A DNA stretch of 64,000 bases from Natrarchaeobius oligotrophus. GTDB lineage: Archaea > Halobacteriota > Halobacteria > Halobacteriales > Natrialbaceae. Below, in pieces: positions 52,972-62,179 of this stretch (position 1 is the first letter of the stretch; each line of letters begins with the position of its first letter). The position numbers and the translations under genes were made by a program. The notes beneath the pieces were generated by a model. That model saw only the letters and a program-made list of their open reading frames with translations, was not told the DNA's origin and ran no database searches. Where the stretch lies: assembly GCF_003841465.1 (NCBI RefSeq), contig NZ_REFZ01000006.1:124001-188000 (forward strand). Direction: 5' to 3'.

Positions 52972-53646
52972 TCAGATCACGTCGAGGATCACGACTGCGA
53001 GATAGAGCTGGCCGATTCCCGCGGCGATCATGATCGCGCCGGCGAGGCGCTCGAGCCGCTGGCCGTAGGCGGCGAGCGTACCCGAACTCGCGACCAGCCC
53101 CATTCCGGTCGCGACCGTGAGCGAGACCATCAGCACGACGACGCTGCCGACGTAGGTGCCGATGATCAACCCGGCCGCGGCGGGCGGTCGAGAGAGCGCG
53201 CTGGCGAGGACCGACGCGAAAAGCGGCGCGACGCAGCCGGCGGCCGCGAGCGCGTATCCGACGCCGAAGACGGCGAACCCCAGCACTCCGGAGCGGCGTT
53301 TCGGCAGCGCGATCGAGAGCGACGGGGCGCGGTCGAAGACGACCAGCAGCCCGAAGACGACGAGGATCGCACCCACGATGGGCTCGAACAGCACGACGTT
53401 TGAGAGCGTCGCGTGCCCGATCCAGAACGCGCCGCCGAGCAGGACGAGGAACGTCACGAGAACGCCGACGCCCGCGATCAGTCCGCGACCCAACGCGCCG
53501 AAGATCGACGACTCGTCGGGGTTCGTCTGACTCACGTAGAAGCCGACGTACCCGGGCAGCAACGGGTAGGCACACGGCGAAAAGAACGTCGCGATACCGG
53601 CCGTCAGCGCGAACGCGAGCGTCGGCAGGAGCGCCGCGTCGATCAT
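52972..53646 (-). CDS. ccdA: Cytochrome c biogenesis protein CcdA
   Basis: This 224-residue protein has six membrane helices and the paired cysteines of CcdA: FFSPCAYPLLPGYVGF (C25) and ALAAAGCVAPLFASVL (C138). It moves electrons from cytoplasmic thioredoxin across the membrane to outer thiol proteins. Its ATG overlaps the TlpA stop by 4 nt, and TlpA lies 3 nt after the Sco1-like gene, so the three form one minus-strand operon that would feed electrons to a thiol reductase and a copper-centre chaperone. Confidence 0.9.
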   Translation of the reverse strand: MIDAALLPTLAFALTAGIATFFSPCAYPLLPGYVGFYVSQTNPDESSIFGALGRGLIAGVGVLVTFLVLLGGAFWIGHATLSNVVLFEPIVGAILVVFGLLVVFDRAPSLSIALPKRRSGVLGFAVFGVGYALAAAGCVAPLFASVLASALSRPPAAAGLIIGTYVGSVVVLMVSLTVATGMGLVASSGTLAAYGQRLERLAGAIMIAAGIGQLYLAVVILDVI

Positions 53647-54206
53647 CCGTCTTCAGCCTCGAGCGCTTGCTCGATTCCGGCGACGAGTTCGTCGGCGCTC
53701 TTGCGTCCGTCGTCGGACCACTGGACGCGCCCGGCGGCGTCGATCGAGACGGCCGTCGGATAGCCCCCTGCCAGGTACCGTTCGGTCAGTTCTGCCGTCG
53801 GATCGAGACCGAGCGTCCAGTCGCCGCCGTGGGTGTCCCACCAGTCGACGAGTTCGTCCTCGGTGATCGAGCCGGTTTCCCCGACCGACTCGTTCGTGAC
53901 GGAGATGAACAGCACCTCGTCGCCAATCCGGTCGTTCGCCTCGGCGAGTTCGGGCATCTGTTCGACGCAGGGCGGACACCAGGTGCCGAAGATGTCGACG
54001 AACGTCGCCCGGTCCGGCGCGGGAACGAGCACTTCGCCGGCCTCGCTACCCGGCGCGTCGATCGTCTCGATCTCGAGAGGATCGGGCACGTCGTTGCCCT
54101 CACCGGTCAGCTCTTCGACGGAGGGAACGCCGTAGACGGCGAGTGCGCCGCCACCGGCCACTACTCCCGCGCTCGCGAGTCCGGCGATGACCTCTCGTCG
54201 GTGCAT
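53643..54206 (-). CDS. TlpA/ResA-like thiol-disulfide oxidoreductase, Tat-exported
   Basis: The 187 residues start with a Tat-type signal (MHRREVIAGLASAGVVAGGG) and carry the thioredoxin site FVDIFGTWCPPCVEQMPELA (C77, C80) and the cis-proline loop AGGYPTAVSID. It works outside the membrane, reducing cysteines in apocytochrome c or copper-binding proteins, and is re-reduced by the CcdA encoded next to it. It is the middle gene of the Sco1-TlpA-CcdA operon. Confidence 0.9.
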   Translation of the reverse strand: MHRREVIAGLASAGVVAGGGALAVYGVPSVEELTGEGNDVPDPLEIETIDAPGSEAGEVLVPAPDRATFVDIFGTWCPPCVEQMPELAEANDRIGDEVLFISVTNESVGETGSITEDELVDWWDTHGGDWTLGLDPTAELTERYLAGGYPTAVSIDAAGRVQWSDDGRKSADELVAGIEQALEAEDG

Positions 54207-54209
54207 GGG

Positions 54210-54959
54210 CTAGTGTTGTGCGACCGTTCGTGCGTCCTCGACGATCGTTTCGATACTCACTTCCTCGCGCTGTTCGACCGCGTTCGGGTAGGCTCGCTCG
54301 ACGATTCCTTCGTCGTTGACCAGCACGATAAGGTTGTAGTGGTTGAACGTGTACTCGCCGTGGTCGTGGTCGTCGTGATCGTCGTCGTGGTCGCCGTGGT
54401 CGTCGTCGAAGTCGTGCTCGTCGGGATCGTCGATCCGCTGAATCGGCATTCCGAACGTCTCGTCGAGCAGTTTCTCGCCCTCCTCGTACGTCTCCGGTCG
54501 GAGGAAGTGCCAGTTGTCGGCCTCGTAGTCGACGCCGCGTTCGGCGCCGTACTGTTCGAGCACGTCCGGCGTGTCCCGCTCCGGATCGAACGTCATCGCG
54601 AGCAACGCGACGTCGTCCTCGTACCCGCGTTCGGCGGCGTCCTCCTGGACGCGCCGAAGTCGCAAGAGAAGGGCGGGACAGGCCCCGTCGGGACAGGCCG
54701 TGAAGATGTACGTCATCAGGAAGGCCCGTTCGCCGACGAAGTCCTCGAGCGAAACGGTCTCGTCGGAGAGAGGGTCCGGCAGCGAAAACGACGGAAACTC
54801 GTCGCCGTGGACCGGATGGATCGGTTCCCCCCTCTCTTCCGACGGCGGTCCGAGCACGGTCCGGCTGTCGTCGCCAGCGAACCCGACCGTGTCGAGACAG
54901 CCGGCGATGCCCGCGACCCCCGTCATCCCGAGTGAGCCGAGATACGTCCGTCGGTCCAT
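54210..54959 (-). CDS. Sco1/SenC-like copper chaperone, lipoprotein
   Basis: This 249-residue protein has an RR signal with lipobox (MDRRTYLGSLGMTGVAGIAG then Cys21), so it is probably a Tat-exported lipoprotein. Its Sco fold has TYIFTACPDGACPALLLRLR, with cysteines at 89 and 94: one residue more between them than the usual CxxxC. Before the conserved histidine region (YTFNHYNLIVLV) is an Asp/His-rich insertion. Sco proteins deliver copper to the CuA centre of cytochrome oxidase. The ATG at 54959 is chosen because it starts the RR signal. Confidence 0.88.
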   Translation of the reverse strand: MDRRTYLGSLGMTGVAGIAGCLDTVGFAGDDSRTVLGPPSEERGEPIHPVHGDEFPSFSLPDPLSDETVSLEDFVGERAFLMTYIFTACPDGACPALLLRLRRVQEDAAERGYEDDVALLAMTFDPERDTPDVLEQYGAERGVDYEADNWHFLRPETYEEGEKLLDETFGMPIQRIDDPDEHDFDDDHGDHDDDHDDHDHGEYTFNHYNLIVLVNDEGIVERAYPNAVEQREEVSIETIVEDARTVAQH

Positions 54960-55196
54960 ACTCGAACCGAGGGATGGATCGGTCAAAGGTTCGTTGGTTC
55001 GCGTTTCGAAGGGACGGTTCGCTCGACGGGCTGGAGACGACGGCAAACGCGTGAAAGCCGCGACCGTTTGGATCGGAAACGTCACCGTACGACCGAGAAA
55101 CGAATCGAATACGAGATGCGACTCGAAGTACGGCTGGTATAACTATCGGCGTGAATCGACTACTTCGCGGACGTGTCCAAAACGAACCGTGCCGCC

Positions 55197-55349
55197 ATGC
55201 ACATCGGGTGCCCGGCGTGTGAGACAGTCGTGAACGCCTCCATCCCGCCAGGTCCCGGAATCGTCGACGGCGACGACGACAATCGCCTCCAGGGGACGGA
55301 AGCGTCGTGTGTGAACTGCGGCCACGAACTCGAACTCTACTACTACTGA
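55197..55349 (+). CDS. Tiny zinc-ribbon protein of 50 residues
   Basis: This short frame reads MHIGCPACETVVNASIPPGP, then an acidic linker and EASCVNCGHELELYYY. Two CxxC knuckles (CPAC and CVNC) form a four-cysteine zinc site. The pattern strongly suggests a real haloarchaeal mini-protein, although no function can be named. A TATAACTA box lies about 52 nt upstream. Confidence 0.65.
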   Translation: MHIGCPACETVVNASIPPGPGIVDGDDDNRLQGTEASCVNCGHELELYYY

Positions 55350-55608
55350 CGTCGGCTCGCCAGGGCTCACCTCGACGATCGAACGGGTTGGAAATCGGAG
55401 CGTACACCCGAACCAGGGGACCGTCCCCGAACGGGGATCCGAGCGATTCGATCGGACGATCGATTCGGACAACCGATACTGTCGTCGAGACGAACATTCT
55501 CCGCATCCGAACGGTCCGTCTGGCCCGAACGGTATCGGGTGAGTATTAGACCGCCATGCGGATGCAGGCCACGAATCAACCCGTGGCGGCGCTGTGTTGT
55601 TTCAGCGA

Positions 55609-57294
55609 ATGCGATTTACCGACGAGCGTTTGTCGTTGACGCATCCGTATAGCAGACACCTACGAGGCCATGGGCGCGAGGACGCGACCGAGGAGGAACC
55701 GGACGGACCGACGTGCCCCGGTCCCCTGATCGTCGTCTCGAACCGACAGCCGTACCGTCACGAGTACGCAGACGATACTCCGGCTGTGGCCGATTCGGCG
55801 ACCGGCGGAGCCGAAATGGAGACGCTCGAGGCCGACGACGATGCCGTCACGGTCGACGAACCGACCGGCGGACTGACCGCCGGTCTCGATCCCGTCCTCC
55901 GGCACGCAAACGGGACGTGGATCGCCTGGGGCGACGGCGACGCGGATTTCGCGGTCGCGGACGGCGACAACTGCGTTTCCGTACCGCCGTCGCACGAATC
56001 GTACACGCTCCGGCGGATCGACCTCTCCGACGAGGCCGTCGACTCGTACTACTACGGCTTCAGCAACCAGGTTCTCTGGCCGATCTGTCACGGGTTTCCC
56101 GATCTGGTCTCCGATCGGGACGACTACGTCGAGTGGTATCGGACGGTCAACGATCGGTTCGCGGCGGCCGTCGAAACGCACGCGAGCGCCGACTCGGTCG
56201 TCTGGCTCCAGGATTACCACTTGGGCCTCGCTCCCCGAACGATCCGCGACGCCGTCCCCGACACCGTGACGGTCGCTCAGTTCTGGCACATCCCGTGGCC
56301 GTCGCCCGAGGTCCTCGCGGAGTGTCCCGTCGCGGAAGAGCTGCTCGAGGGCCTGCTCGGCAACGATCTCCTCGGGTTCCACGTCGACTCGTACGTGGAT
56401 ACCTTCCTGGCGAGTATAAACCGGCTGCTCCCGTCAGCTGCCGTCGACCCGAACCGCAACATCGTTCGATACGACGGCTGGGAGACCCGGGTCGTCGCGA
56501 CGCCGATGGGGATCGACGCCGAGACGTACGACCGGAACGCCCGGACCGCGGACGACGATCGACTATCGTCGCTGTTCGACGCGCTCGGCGTGTCGGACGG
56601 GAACGCGATCGGCCTCGGCGTCGACCGTCTCGATTACACGAAGGGGATCCCGGAGCGCCTGGCCGCAGTCGAGCGCTTTTTCGAGCGAAACCCCGCCTGG
56701 CGCGGCGAGTTCACCTTCGTCCAGAAGGCGACGCCGTCACGCACGGAAATCCCGACGTACCAGCGCTACGGCGACCACGTTCGACGCGAGGTCGAACGGA
56801 TCAACGATCGGTTCGCGACGGACGACTGGCGGCCCATCGCGTACACGGAATCGTACCTCGAGGCCGAGACCCTCAGCGCGCTGTATCGCCGGGCGGACGT
56901 GATGGTGGTGAGTCCCCTCGTCGACGGGATGAACCTGGTCGCACAGGAGTACGTCGCCTCGAGCGTCGATCGCGACGGAACGTTGCTGTTGAGCGACCGG
57001 GTGGGCGCACACGAACGGCTCGGTTCGCACGCGCTCTCTATCGACCCAGCCGACACCGAAGGCGTCGCCACGCGGATCGAGGAGGCGGTATCGATGCCCC
57101 GCCAGGAGCGACGGCGACGGATGGACGAGCTTCGCAGTCGAGTCTTCGAAAACGACATCGAGTCGTGGATGTCGACCCAGTTCGACTGGATCCAACGGGT
57201 TCGCGACGTGACGGACGTCGACGCGAACGGAACCGACGACTCGTCGAACTCCGGAACGGATCACGACGTTCACGGCCACACGCCGTCGCTTTAA
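55609..57294 (+). CDS. otsA: Trehalose-6-phosphate synthase (OtsA, GT20)
   Basis: This 561-residue GT20 enzyme has PLIVVSNRQPYRHE near the start of the fold, the GGLTAGLDPVL loop, SVVWLQDYHLGLAP, VAQFWHIPWPSPEV, LGVDRLDYTKGIPERL and the late VSPLVDGMNLVAQEYVAS donor-site segment. It makes trehalose-6-phosphate from UDP-glucose and glucose-6-phosphate for osmotic protection. About 35 residues precede the usual start of the fold; the ATG at 55609 is chosen, with a GTG five codons earlier as alternative. otsB follows after 4 nt. Confidence 0.92.
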   Translation: MRFTDERLSLTHPYSRHLRGHGREDATEEEPDGPTCPGPLIVVSNRQPYRHEYADDTPAVADSATGGAEMETLEADDDAVTVDEPTGGLTAGLDPVLRHANGTWIAWGDGDADFAVADGDNCVSVPPSHESYTLRRIDLSDEAVDSYYYGFSNQVLWPICHGFPDLVSDRDDYVEWYRTVNDRFAAAVETHASADSVVWLQDYHLGLAPRTIRDAVPDTVTVAQFWHIPWPSPEVLAECPVAEELLEGLLGNDLLGFHVDSYVDTFLASINRLLPSAAVDPNRNIVRYDGWETRVVATPMGIDAETYDRNARTADDDRLSSLFDALGVSDGNAIGLGVDRLDYTKGIPERLAAVERFFERNPAWRGEFTFVQKATPSRTEIPTYQRYGDHVRREVERINDRFATDDWRPIAYTESYLEAETLSALYRRADVMVVSPLVDGMNLVAQEYVASSVDRDGTLLLSDRVGAHERLGSHALSIDPADTEGVATRIEEAVSMPRQERRRRMDELRSRVFENDIESWMSTQFDWIQRVRDVTDVDANGTDDSSNSGTDHDVHGHTPSL

Positions 57295-57298
57295 GCCA

Positions 57299-58195
57299 AT
57301 GTCGGAAACCTCACCCCGACGGCTCGACGAGCACCTGCCGCGGATTCGCCGGGAGCTTTCGGGCGCGTCGCGGCTGCTCGTTTGCCTGGATTTCGACGGA
57401 ACGCTCGCGCCGATCGTCGAGGAGCCGACGGACGCCGCCGCGCTCGAGGCGAACGAACGCGGTCTCGAGACGCTCGCGAGCGAGCCGCAGGTCTCGACGG
57501 CCATCGTCAGCGGACGCGCCCTCTCCGACGTCCGAACGCGGGTCGGCGGGGCCGACGTGTACGCCGGCAACCACGGACTCGAACTCGAGCGCGACGGCTC
57601 GGTCGCGGTTCACCCGATCGCTCGAACGCGCGCCGCCCTGGTCGACGAGGTTTGCTCGGCGCTCGAGACCGTCCTCGAACCGATCCCCCGAACGCGCATC
57701 GAGAACAAACGGCTGACCGGAACGGTCCACACGCGGTCGGTTCCCGCGGCGCTTCGTCCCGTGGTCGGACGTCTCGCCGAGCGGATCGTCGACCGGATCG
57801 GCGGCGGCGACCTCGTGCTTTCGAGCGGGAAACGAGTCCTCGAGGTCGGGCCGGCGATTCCCTGGGGGAAGGGGAACGCGGTGGAACTGATCGCGTCCGA
57901 CCTGCCGGCGGAGACCGCGTCGGTCTACGTCGGCGACGACGTCACAGACGAATCGGCCTTCCAGGCGGTCGAACCGGCCGGCATCGGCGTCAGAGTCGGT
58001 GACTCTCGGCCGTCGGCGGCGTCCTATCGCGTTCGATCGCCCGAACACGTCGCCGAGTTCCTCGAGTGGCTCGATTCGGAGGTCCTCGACGCGATCGGCC
58101 GACCGATCGACCCCGGGTCGGATACACTGGTGACGACCGCCGCCGGATCGCCGGCCCCGATCGAACGGAGGTCGTCGAGTCAGGCGGACGATTAA
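57299..58195 (+). CDS. otsB: Trehalose-6-phosphate phosphatase (OtsB)
   Basis: The 298-residue HAD phosphatase has motif I LVCLDFDGTLAPIVEEP (nucleophile D31, D33), STAIVSGRALSDV (motif II), VLEVGPAIPWGKGNAVELI (motif III lysine) and YVGDDVTDESAF (motif IV). It removes phosphate from trehalose-6-phosphate made by the adjacent otsA, with which it forms an operon. Length fits the family. Confidence 0.92.
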   Translation: MSETSPRRLDEHLPRIRRELSGASRLLVCLDFDGTLAPIVEEPTDAAALEANERGLETLASEPQVSTAIVSGRALSDVRTRVGGADVYAGNHGLELERDGSVAVHPIARTRAALVDEVCSALETVLEPIPRTRIENKRLTGTVHTRSVPAALRPVVGRLAERIVDRIGGGDLVLSSGKRVLEVGPAIPWGKGNAVELIASDLPAETASVYVGDDVTDESAFQAVEPAGIGVRVGDSRPSAASYRVRSPEHVAEFLEWLDSEVLDAIGRPIDPGSDTLVTTAAGSPAPIERRSSSQADD

Positions 58196-58229
58196 TCAAC
58201 CCGGTCGACGTACCAAACTGGCTATAGTA

Positions 58230-58310
58230 ATTTCCACGAGTGATTATTTTCGGCGGTTGGTTTCCCCAACAGCGGGGACCGAGTCGAAAGTATTAGTTAC
58301 CAGTGGAAAT
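58230..58310. repeat. Split inverted repeat ATTTCCAC ... GTGGAAAT
   Basis: Eight-base perfect arms at 58230-58237 and 58303-58310 flank 65 bases. The right arm abuts the AATATA promoter box of the regulator starting at 58338, so it may be an operator with a distant half or a DNA loop. Confidence 0.35.
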
Positions 58311-58337
58311 ATAGAGTACGTACGAGAGTGAACGATA

Positions 58338-58694
58338 GTGAAGTTACGTCAACCAACTGATTTCTTGATCCTCGAGGCGTTAGAGGACAAAGGACGAAAC
58401 GTTGCAACCAATCTGGCGGCCCACACGGGAAAGAGCCGAAAGAACATCAACACGCGGCTACCGGTGCTCGAGGATTACGGACTCGTCGAGAAAATCGGTC
58501 CCGCAGAGCGGTCCGGACTGTACGAGATCACGTCGCTCGGAAAGGCTGCACTCGTCTACCGCGACCAGTACGACGAGGTCGACGACTTCGAGTCGCTCAT
58601 CGAGGGACCACGCGCCACCGACGCGAACGAAAGCCCCGAGGCGCAGATGAGTTTCGTCCGCGGCGAGGAAGACGAGGAATCCGACGACGAGTAG
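58338..58694 (+). CDS. Small winged-helix regulator
   Basis: This 118-residue protein starts with GTG (MKLRQPTDFLILEALEDKGR) and is a winged helix: VATNLAAHTGKSRKNINTRL, LEDYGLVEKIGPAERSGLYE and LGKAALVYRDQYDE, then an acidic tail. It matches the haloarchaeal PhiH1-repressor/ArsR-like group, although I name no exact family. A TATA-like AATATA box lies about 25 nt before the GTG, supporting a leaderless start. It follows otsB by about 140 bases. Confidence 0.75.
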   Translation: MKLRQPTDFLILEALEDKGRNVATNLAAHTGKSRKNINTRLPVLEDYGLVEKIGPAERSGLYEITSLGKAALVYRDQYDEVDDFESLIEGPRATDANESPEAQMSFVRGEEDEESDDE

Positions 58695-58772
58695 ACGACG
58701 GACGATCCCCGCACGAACCGCACCGCTCGGCGACGGACCGGCACGTCACCACCGCGAAATCGAAGGCGGCCG

Positions 58773-59573
58773 TCACCACTCGAAACCGCTTTCCTCGTCC
58801 CCGCGTCGAAGCCGGAGTCCGCCGCTGTAACTCGAAAGCTCGCGTCGGGCACAGTTGGAGAACGCGAGGCTGAGCTTTCGCTCGCGCCCCGACGTGTCTG
58901 GATAGCTCGTTCCACAGCGCGAGCGGTCGACCTCGTAGTCCGGATCGAACGCGTACGTGCTAATCATCGGCGTCGCGACGACGGCGTCGCCGTACCGGAA
59001 CGCGACCCCGTGGTCGTGGTGTAGTCCCAGGGCGTGGCCGACTTCGTGAAGCAACACCTGCATCGTCCGGGTCGACGACGTCAGCGGAACGATCCGCCGT
59101 TTGACCGCCCCGTCGGGACCCGACCCGACCAGCTCGTCGAACGGCTCGAGCGAACCGAGATATCGCGCTCCGCCCACCGAGGCGACGTGTGGAAAACCGT
59201 AGCCGGTCGGCGCGTACTTCATCTGCCCGTCCGTAACGAGGAGATTCACGTCGGTCGCGGGGTCGAGGTCGGACGAGCCGATCGTCCCCGACGTCACCGC
59301 GAGCGGCCACTCCCCGCTCGTCGAGACGACGGCACCGTCTTCGGTCGAGACCGAAACGACGCCGCCAAAGGACGCGTCGACGGTCCAGAACTCGAAGTCG
59401 AGCAGCCGATTCACGTACTCGAGCACCCGCGTTTCGACCGCGTCGTACTCGGCGGCGCGGTCGGAGAGCCACACTCGTACCTCGATCGCCTCGACGGGAT
59501 CTCGCGTCGCGTACGCGAGCGTTCCGATCGAAGTGAGCGAGCCGATCGCCCCGAGAACGTACCGCCGGTTCAC
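58773..59573 (-). CDS. Metzincin/matrixin-type zinc metalloprotease
   Basis: The 266 residues begin with an RR segment (MNRRYVLGAIGSLTSIGTLA) compatible with a Tat signal, and carry the extended zinc-binding site HEVGHALGLHHDHG (H176, E177, H180, H186) followed by a Met-turn TPMIS (M203). That HExxHxxGxxH plus Met-turn pattern defines metzincins such as matrixins. It is probably an exported protease. The mature N-terminal region shows no clear cysteine-switch pro-peptide. Confidence 0.85.
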   Translation of the reverse strand: MNRRYVLGAIGSLTSIGTLAYATRDPVEAIEVRVWLSDRAAEYDAVETRVLEYVNRLLDFEFWTVDASFGGVVSVSTEDGAVVSTSGEWPLAVTSGTIGSSDLDPATDVNLLVTDGQMKYAPTGYGFPHVASVGGARYLGSLEPFDELVGSGPDGAVKRRIVPLTSSTRTMQVLLHEVGHALGLHHDHGVAFRYGDAVVATPMISTYAFDPDYEVDRSRCGTSYPDTSGRERKLSLAFSNCARRELSSYSGGLRLRRGDEESGFEW

Positions 59574-59714
59574 GCTCGGGAGTATCGCCCCCAGTTATCT
59601 CTAGGTCCCGGTTACTATGTTCGTACTTTATCACCGGCCGGATCGCGGTTCCGATCGACCGCGAATGTGACACCTCGTACGTCCGCGACGAGTCGGGGTG
59701 TCGAGACGCCGGGC

Positions 59715-60011
59715 TCACTCGCGTCGGCGACGTTCGCCGTCGGTCGTCGTCGACGCAGATCGGCGACGATCGACGACGCGCGCGACCGACCCCTCGATCC
59801 TGATCTCGACCCAGTCCGGCAACTCCTCGGGATCGATCGCCGCGAGCAACAGCAACCGTCGGTCGGCGGCCTCGACCAGGTAGCGTTCGGGTCGGCCCTG
59901 GTAGATGCACAGTCTCCAGCTTCCGCGTTCGAGATTTCGGTACAGTTGCCAGTGGGTGTAGTACCGGCCGTTCGATCCCTCGAACACCGCGTCGACGGCG
60001 TCCGCTACCAC
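59715..60011 (-). CDS. Hypothetical protein
   Basis: From a GTG at 60011 the 98-residue protein reads VADAVDAVFEGSNGRYYTHW, then a strand-rich YLVEAADRRLLLLAAIDPEE and an Arg-rich tail. It is probably a small soluble protein. The family is not recognised. It lies between the protease and the next PAS/GAF regulator on the same strand. Confidence 0.55.
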   Translation of the reverse strand: MVADAVDAVFEGSNGRYYTHWQLYRNLERGSWRLCIYQGRPERYLVEAADRRLLLLAAIDPEELPDWVEIRIEGSVARVVDRRRSASTTTDGERRRRE

Positions 60012-60175
60012 GGTCTCACCGCCCGTCCACGATCGCCATCCGCCGGTTCGTACATCGTCGTTCGAACGAAGCCGACGGTTCGTGTTCGACGTTCGGGTTC
60101 ACATACGCGACTATTATGATCTCCTGACGGTCACGCGTTCGTGAACGTTTTCGAGTCGGTGGTACTCGAGATCCT

Positions 60176-62179
60176 TCACTCGGTCGTCGCACCGCCGGAC
60201 TCGAAGAACTCCCCGAGGATCGTCTTGAGCCCCTTCCGGAGGTGCTGGTGCATCGTCGGCGGCGAGACGTCCATCGCCGCCGCGATCTCTTCGCCCGTGC
60301 TCTCGCGGGGCCAGTCGAAGAACCCGCCGTAGTACGCGAGTCGCAACGTCGAGAGCTGTCGTTCGGTGAGTTCGTCCAGAATTCGGTTTCGCCGTTCCGC
60401 CGCGGTTCGAACCTCGCGGTCGACTTCCCGGCGAGCGACGAGTTCCGTGTTCTCGTAGATGCCGGCCAGCGCGTCGGCGAGTTCCCGGATGTCCGCGTCC
60501 TGTGGCACCTCGATGCGACAGGTTCCGATGCCGTCTTCGACCGTCACGTCCCGGATCGTGACGCCGTAGTTCGTCAGCGTCCTGACGCCGGATTCACACA
60601 GACGCATCTCGATCGTGCAGCGTTCGATCCGGTCGTGTATCAGTCGACACTCCTCGACGGAGTCGTGTGCACGCGCCTCCTCCATCACCGTCTCGCCGTC
60701 GAGTCCCGCGACGGTCACGAACTGGTACGTTCGTCCTTCGACGGTGGTGCCGGCCCACTCGAGCGAGCAGGTACAGTCGTACTCCTCCGAGAGGTCGAAC
60801 GAGAACGTCTCGCCTCCGTCGATCCGAAACTCGAGTTCGACGATCGTGTCGGCGAACAGCAACTGGCGGTTCTTGACGGCCATGATCGTGAAGCCGATCG
60901 TCTCGCCCAGCAGTTCGAACCCGTCTTTCTCGCTGTCGCTGAACGCGTCGGGGCGGCTCGCGAGGACGCTCAAAACGCCGTAGGTCGCGTCGTCGTGGCA
61001 GATAGGAACGGCGATCGCCGCCCGCACGTCGTCCTCGCGGGCGGCCGCTTGCAGCGGGTCGGGCAAGGGCTGGCGCTCGAGTATGTGCGTCACCGTCTGG
61101 ACGGTTCCCGTTCTCGCGGCCCGCTGGAAGGGGCACTCGGCCGTGAACTCCTCGGTGCGCGCACGCTCGAGGTACGTCGTCGCGTCGCCGGCACCGGTTC
61201 GATAGGCCAGACTCCCGTTTCCGGCGCGCTCGGCGATCCAGGAACCACAGTACAGCTCCGAGTCGACCAGCTGGTTGCAGACCTCCCGTTCGATGGCGTT
61301 TCGCGCCGGCGCTTCGACCAGCGTCTCGATCACCTGTCTGACGACCGCGTTGATCCGATTCAGGGTCTCGAGTTGGGCCTGGCGCGAGCGTAGTTCGCGC
61401 TCGCGTTTCGCCCTGTCGGTGATATCACGGGCCAGCCAGACGACCGCGCGCTGGCCCTCGACGCGCTCTTCGAGGGGCACCACGCGGGCTTCGAACCGAC
61501 GCCACTCTCCGCTCGCCTCCAGATCGTACTCGATCGATCGCACCTCCTCGGTTCGAAGCGTCCGATCGATGCACTTCTGAAGCGACGCTGCGGTGTCGTC
61601 GGGAAAGCAATCCGAGAGCGTCAATCCGGGCAGTTCGTCGGAGCTGATCGTGTAGAGGTCTTCGGCTTCCGGCCGGACTTTCGCCTCGAAATACGTCCCG
61701 TCCTCCCCGATGATGAACGCTTCGTCGGGAAGCTCGTCCGCCAGGATGTGTCGGAACTCGTCGTCTCGGCCTCGAATTTCCGTTTCTCGCGACCGGATCG
61801 CTTCGGCGATGCGGTCCGCGGCTCCGTCGCGCTCGAGCGGAGCGTACTCACTCGCGTTCGCCCGAAACGCGGTCGTCGCGAGTTCCTCGCTTCCCCGTTG
61901 GGGCGCGACGACGATCGGCGTTCCGACGGCTCGGCTCCGAACGCGGTCGATCAGTTCGCGCAGGCGATCGGACCGGTCGATCGTCAGAACGAACCCGTCC
62001 GGACACCATCGATCGAACGCGTCCTCGAGATCATCTACCGGCATCGATCGTATCCGGTATCCGGTTCGTTCACCGAGACGCTCGGACAGAAGCTTGAGAC
62101 GGTCTTCTGCTCGAGAATCGGTTACGAGAACGATCAGCCCGTCTCGAGTCTCGTCGGTCGTGTGGGTAGTTCGATCCAT
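60176..62179 (-). CDS. Receiver-like/PAS/GAF regulator with HTH_10 output
   Basis: The 667-residue protein has a degenerate receiver-like N-terminus (GLIVLVTDSRAEDRLKLLSE, about 13-125), a PAS domain (about 140-270, DEAFIIGEDGTYFEAKVRPE), a GAF domain (about 285-440, AIAVPICHDDATYGVLSVLA), a Bat-type region and a C-terminal HTH_10 (about 600-650: DWPRESTGEEIAAAMDVSPP). It is a one-component regulator like the one at 48776, but shorter. Signal and targets are unknown. A TTT-rich gap follows upstream of its start. Confidence 0.85.
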   Translation of the reverse strand: MDRTTHTTDETRDGLIVLVTDSRAEDRLKLLSERLGERTGYRIRSMPVDDLEDAFDRWCPDGFVLTIDRSDRLRELIDRVRSRAVGTPIVVAPQRGSEELATTAFRANASEYAPLERDGAADRIAEAIRSRETEIRGRDDEFRHILADELPDEAFIIGEDGTYFEAKVRPEAEDLYTISSDELPGLTLSDCFPDDTAASLQKCIDRTLRTEEVRSIEYDLEASGEWRRFEARVVPLEERVEGQRAVVWLARDITDRAKRERELRSRQAQLETLNRINAVVRQVIETLVEAPARNAIEREVCNQLVDSELYCGSWIAERAGNGSLAYRTGAGDATTYLERARTEEFTAECPFQRAARTGTVQTVTHILERQPLPDPLQAAAREDDVRAAIAVPICHDDATYGVLSVLASRPDAFSDSEKDGFELLGETIGFTIMAVKNRQLLFADTIVELEFRIDGGETFSFDLSEEYDCTCSLEWAGTTVEGRTYQFVTVAGLDGETVMEEARAHDSVEECRLIHDRIERCTIEMRLCESGVRTLTNYGVTIRDVTVEDGIGTCRIEVPQDADIRELADALAGIYENTELVARREVDREVRTAAERRNRILDELTERQLSTLRLAYYGGFFDWPRESTGEEIAAAMDVSPPTMHQHLRKGLKTILGEFFESGGATTE

